Shown piece after piece: positions 59,989-64,000 of a DNA stretch of 64,000 bases (within the stretch, counting starts at the first letter, position 1; each line of letters starts with the position of its first letter). The translations under genes were made by a program, and so were the position numbers. The notes below the pieces were generated by a model. The model worked only from the letters and a program-made list of their open reading frames with translations. It was not told the origin of the DNA and did not search any database. Source of the stretch: Xylogone sp. PMI_703 (Eukaryota > Ascomycota > Leotiomycetes); NCBI GenBank assembly GCA_021399445.1, contig JAJTUQ010000001.1, positions 5,642,001 through 5,706,000 on the forward strand, in the 5' to 3' direction.

Positions 59989-60454
59989 TACGGTACGGTA
60001 TCAGACCCAGCCTGCCAGCTCGGAGCGTTCCTAGCTCAGGGTTGAAGAAGGGGAAGACTGCCAGTGCGCAAAGGCCCCAAAGGTCACGCTAGGAAATCCC
60101 AACCCTCCGGATGAATCCCCTTCGAGATCAGACCGTCTGATCGCGGGTCCAGGCATCCCCATTATTCACGGCTGTACTTCTGTCATGGAGTGCTGTCCAA
60201 AGTAGCAAGCTGACTGATTGTTTGGAGTAAGTTCATCTTCGTACGGATTACTCGAATGTCAGCAGCGACAGAAAAGCGCACAAAGCGATCTCAATTGTCA
60301 GCCATTGCTTACCCTTCCCTTTTTCCTACTGTACCCCTCGTGTTCTAGAAGACGGCAGAGAAATTGCACTTGCACAGCCCGCATGAACAGGCTGCTGCTA
60401 GCCTCCTTGATTTCTTGTTCATTCTTTGGGTTCGCATAACTTTACCGTACCGTA
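59989..60454. repeat. 12 bp perfect inverted repeat pair flanking 442 bp
   Basis: TACGGTACGGTA at 59989-60000 is the exact reverse complement of TACCGTACCGTA at 60443-60454. No target-site duplication is visible beside the ends and no coding frame fills the interior. It may be a tiny non-autonomous element or simply two copies of the GTAC-type word seen upstream of BUD2. Confidence 0.4.
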
Positions 60455-62116
60455 GCATTATTGTTCCATAATGAATGTGGAGATTTTACCCCTGACGCCA
60501 ATCTTAGATGTTCAGGGGGCGCGACGGATCTCGGATCATGATAGGAGAAAGTAGCACCGTTTCTTGCCAATGTCTGTGTGTTTTTCCTTTTGCCGATTGT
60601 TTTTGTTTGTTTGTTTGTGCAGTCTGGCTGTTATGATGCACATCATCGTTGCTGTTGCTTTTCATCAACGGGCGCCATGCAGTGTGGTGAGCGAGGCATA
60701 TGGACATTGAGCTGGAAGGTGTTCCTTTTTTCCTCTCCTTTTTTGGCTGACCCCTATTGCTGCATCCTCTCCACCATGCGCTACCATCTGTGCAGCTCCA
60801 GAGGGTGGCGGGGGAAGCATTTGGTGGCGGGAGAGTCCCGCAGACCGAAACTACAACTTTGACGGGGACCGGTGCGACGCGATGATTGGTCAGTCTATGT
60901 TTACATCCAGAGCGGCCCCGTAGGTTCTCTGAACATCGCTGCGATAGAGGATACGAAACCGGCACAAATGGGGGCACAAACGGGGGCAGAGATCGGCTGG
61001 GAGTCTGTGTCGGTGGCTATTGATTGTCTGTGTCTGCTGATGCCCGTGTCTATCAACTGTCTTACCCGCCACCTGAGAGAGGGGGAGGACTGAGAGCAAG
61101 AGCAGAGGCATCTAGGTCTGTGTCCAGCCGCTGCCGCGCGCTGCCGTCCACGGCACTCGTTGGTTGACGCCTCGCCATCATCTCAGTGTGCGCTGTACAG
61201 CACTTGTAAATGCAGGAGAGAAGCTATCCTGCAACCTGCAATGTAAATAACGGACTTCTAGAAGCACATCGCTCTGCTCGCAGGTCGCTGTCTGGACCAC
61301 TGGCTGCTTCCTTATTCTTATCCAGCCGTGCCTGTGCTGGACGTACTGTACGATTGCGTCGACCCATCGCTTGTCGCGTGTCCGTGCTTTGGGCTGCCCG
61401 CGTCAGGTAAACAGTGCACGGATCAGCCAAGCGCGTCGCTGGAAGACATTCAAACCTCCTCTCCTCCCTGAATAATCACTGCTCCCCAACTTTTCTTTCC
61501 TGAACACCCCCCCAGACGCTCCCGTTTTGCGCCCCGGATACCATCATCGCCGTATTCTGGCAGGATTTCGCCTTCGATTGAAAGACTATGAAGACGCTGC
61601 ATTGAGCGCTTGCTGGAGGATCCGTTTTGCTGTCATCGACCCACCAAGAACCGCATACTGCCGACACGCACCCGCTTTGTGCTAGAATTTGGCCTCTGGA
61701 CGCGGCAGCTAAACACCGAATAGTACGATTATCAGAGGATGAAGGCTCTCTCTATCTAGGATTGCCACTTCTGGATTCATTGCGCGCCTCGATTGCGATT
61801 GACCCCTCTCGTCAGAAATAGCTGCAGCGTCTCTTCCTATAATTACGACACTTTGCTGCACGCCGATCAAATCAAAAGACTACACATCACGATCCCCACA
61901 CGTAGCTTAACTCAAGAGCTTTTGGATCCACTCCTCCACGTGCAACACTTTCTAACGACCTGTGTATCTATTTCTTGTTTACTTTCTGTCTTGAAAAAGT
62001 ATATGTTGGCAACCTTGGGCTCTAGATATATTTTGTGAGAGTGCGCCATCTCTGTCCCTTCACTCTTCCTTCACCATCCACATCGACCGGCGGGTTTTCG
62101 ACATAGCAAAAAGGCA

Positions 62117-63977
62117 ATGTCGTACTCTAACGGCGGCGGCGGCGGCACGCTGACCTTACCCTCTCCAACGCATGTGCATAATGTCGACGTCTCATCAGCC
62201 GTGCGATCACTCAGACGCTCGTTATCCAGATCGCCATCAAAATTCCGCATTGTCGCGAGATCATCCAGCTCCTCTCCAAAATCTCCTCTCTCACCATCTC
62301 CTCTCTCCCCGGCTCAATTTGGCTCCTCACATTCCGCTCATCTATTCTCTGGCCAGTCGCCGCATACCCCATCTCCTCTGGCGGTTCCGTTCCCTCCGAG
62401 CGCAAAGCTAGCTTTACGGTCTTCTTCACGCACCAAATTGACGCCCTCACGATTATCACCGCGAAACCGGACGTCTCCAAAGAGCCCCGTGAAACGAGTT
62501 CTCAGTCAGACAACTGACGCTGGGAACGCATCTCCTGCTGCTTCTTCTCTTATGGCTCTCGCTGGCCAAGAAAACGGTGGAAGTGCCAGTTTGGAAAGTG
62601 GTTCAAAACCTGCACCAAGTTTTGACATGTCAACACCCATGAACCCTGCACTATCAAGGCTCGGCGACGGTAGTAGTGATAGCCACGCTAGCTCGGCGAC
62701 TTCAAGTCCTTTGAAGCGTACTGATGCTATCATGAATCTTGACCAAGCGAGTTTGGGTAGTCCAGTTGCCAAACGCAGAAGCTTACATGGATTTGGTCAC
62801 GATTTCAACATTTTTGACCAGTCTCCCTTTCCACCAGTCATGGATTCTCACGATGATGGCAATCATGAAAACGGCTCTTCAACAAGCATTACCGATAACG
62901 GTATTACAAGTATCTCTATGTCACCTGTACCACGCAGATCGTCTTCGTTACGCAGATCAACCTTACAACAACGGCATGGTGAGAAGAAAACCTCTTGGGG
63001 CAGAAGACAAGCTGCCATGGCTCTCGCCGCACAACAAGCAGCAAACGCATCCTCTGAAGCTTCAACCCCTCAACGCATCTCCAACCACCGTCCGCGACTC
63101 TCGATGGACCAATTCATGCCACCTGCGAGTCAGAGCCCTTTCTCTCCGTTCAGCCCTTTGCCTCCCGCTCCAACTCAGGGAGCCCCCCAACCAGTACACC
63201 AGCCACACCCTCTATCACGAACAATGACCACCTCATCCTCGAGCTCTAGCATGTTAGACGATTCACCAACGCACGTCCCTGTGAATTTTGGAGAGCAGCC
63301 ACGGCCTAAACTTGACTTCTCTAAGTCGCTACCAGTGGGCGCGACGAGGCCATTCTTCTTCGACGGACTCTCCACGGAGGAGTCCTCTGGCTCCTTCTCT
63401 ACTCCTCAGAACTATCGATTGGTAAAACCTCTACCAGCGGCGTTCATGTCGACCGGGCTTATATCAAAAGTAAATCGAAATCCAGAAGAGGAACAAGTGC
63501 CACGAGGTACAACTAAGGGTAATGTACCGGATACACCATGTAAAAAACATGTCAGTGGATTTGCTCCATTCCCTGCTCCAATCCCTGGTAGCGCTATCGC
63601 GAGGGCGAGACATATCCGTCATTCTTTTGGAACGCCTTCGACGCCTTTCAACCCTCATGGTGTACAAGTCTCTCAGAGCGCGTTTGGAAAGGGCACTGGT
63701 ATTTTCGGAAGCTCTTTCGGCCAGAAAGCATCTGTAAGGCGAGGCAGCTTTGTGAGTGTGGATGGAGATGACGGCGCTGAGTCTCCGGAAGGCAATACGG
63801 ATAGCCAACTTAGCACTGATTCCGAGTTTCCTCCCACGCCAACGAAACAGGCTGTCCTTCCGGGGCCGGTCTCCCAGCAGTATTGGTCATCGAGCCGTGC
63901 TAGTCCAAGCGGATTCAGAAACATTACTCCAACCCCGCTCCCATCTGAATCTGGGGCGGAGAAGAGGAGCATAACTT
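62117..63977 (+). CDS. WEE1: Wee1/Swe1 mitosis inhibitor kinase, N-terminal exon (3' cut by window)
   Basis: First exon of a Wee1-type kinase, which phosphorylates the inhibitory tyrosine of Cdk1 and delays mitosis. The visible 620 residues are the regulatory N-terminus: Ser/Pro-rich with many CDK-type SP/TP sites (SPSKFRIV, SPKSPLSPSPLSP, LTPSRLSPRN), and the segments VPDTPCKKHVSGFAPFPAP and RHSFGTPSTPFNPHGVQ that I associate with fungal Wee1/AnkA proteins. The start ATG at 62117 precedes a five-glycine run and TLTLPSPTHVHNVD. A gtaagt donor at 63978 ends the exon after codon fragment T, so the kinase domain must lie beyond the window. Because no catalytic motif is visible, the call rests on the N-terminal motifs alone. 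Confidence 0.75.
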
Positions 63978-64000
63978 GTAAGTTTTCATATACATAGATC

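Larger units (their letters stand above)
57680..62116. other. Gene-poor 4.4 kb stretch upstream of WEE1
   Basis: Two parts. From 57680 to about 59980 it is AT-rich with short coding-like fragments (listed below) and no complete gene. From about 60000 to 62116 it is more GC-rich, with pyrimidine tracts and a TTTG microsatellite (about 60600-60618), and probably holds the WEE1 promoter and a long leader. Frames at 59400-59720 (minus, about 106 codons from an ATG) and elsewhere have no recognisable domain. Confidence 0.45.

Noticed and set aside
62511..63997. Minus-strand and alternate-frame ORFs across the WEE1 exon
   Set aside because: They are shadows of the Ser/Pro-rich coding frame and have no independent support.

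Overview
The window is chromosomal DNA of a filamentous ascomycete (Pezizomycotina). The evidence is short spliceosomal introns (mostly 46-86 nt, a few of 120-138 nt) with GTNNGT-type donors and CTAAC/CTGAC-like branch sites, monocistronic genes on both strands, and families confined to or typical of filamentous fungi (UstYa/DUF3328, DUF3455, fungal SGNH esterase, Iec3, fungal mL58). Gene content and protein style fit Leotiomycetes best, but that placement is an inference. I recognised no tRNA, rRNA, CRISPR array, intact transposon or telomere repeat.

Layout. 0-8 kb: mitochondrial release factor MRF1, then three accessory-type genes: a secreted carboxylesterase and a secreted SGNH/GDSL hydrolase sharing a 1.6 kb divergent promoter, and a membrane UstYa-like DUF3328 protein. 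9-24 kb: the cell-wall-integrity MAP kinase (SLT2 type), a secreted DUF3455 protein, the mitochondrial import receptor TOM70, a class IV PLP enzyme, and a pepsin-like aspartic protease with no visible signal peptide, separated by large gene-poor gaps. 25-46 kb: a dense housekeeping block of RNA, chromatin and proteostasis genes: Barentsz/CASC3-like, NBR1 autophagy receptor, NOP13, IEC3 (INO80), NADP-isocitrate dehydrogenase, a C2H2 zinc-finger protein, NOT3 (CCR4-NOT), D-aminoacyl-tRNA deacylase and cyclophilin 40. 46-64 kb: a Bud2-type RasGAP with a 2.8 kb leader region rich in GTAC/TACGGTAC words, a disordered protein, mitochondrial ribosomal protein mL58, an orphan protein made of two divergent copies of one unit, a gene-poor partly AT-rich stretch with coding fragments and a dense cluster of GATA words, and the N-terminal exon of Wee1/Swe1 kinase cut by the window end.

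The genes do not form one pathway. Conserved genes alternate with accessory islands (1.4-8.2 kb and 55.4-60.5 kb) and with long regulatory-looking gaps. SLT2, BUD2 and WEE1 all act in polarity and morphogenesis, but they are far apart here and this may be chance. The least explained material is the duplicated-domain orphan at 56.1-57.7 kb, which has no AUG near its 5' end, the GTAC-word field at 51.6-52.7 kb and the GATA cluster at 59.9 kb. Exon boundaries were set by hand from reading frame, splice consensus and family continuity, and have no transcript support.
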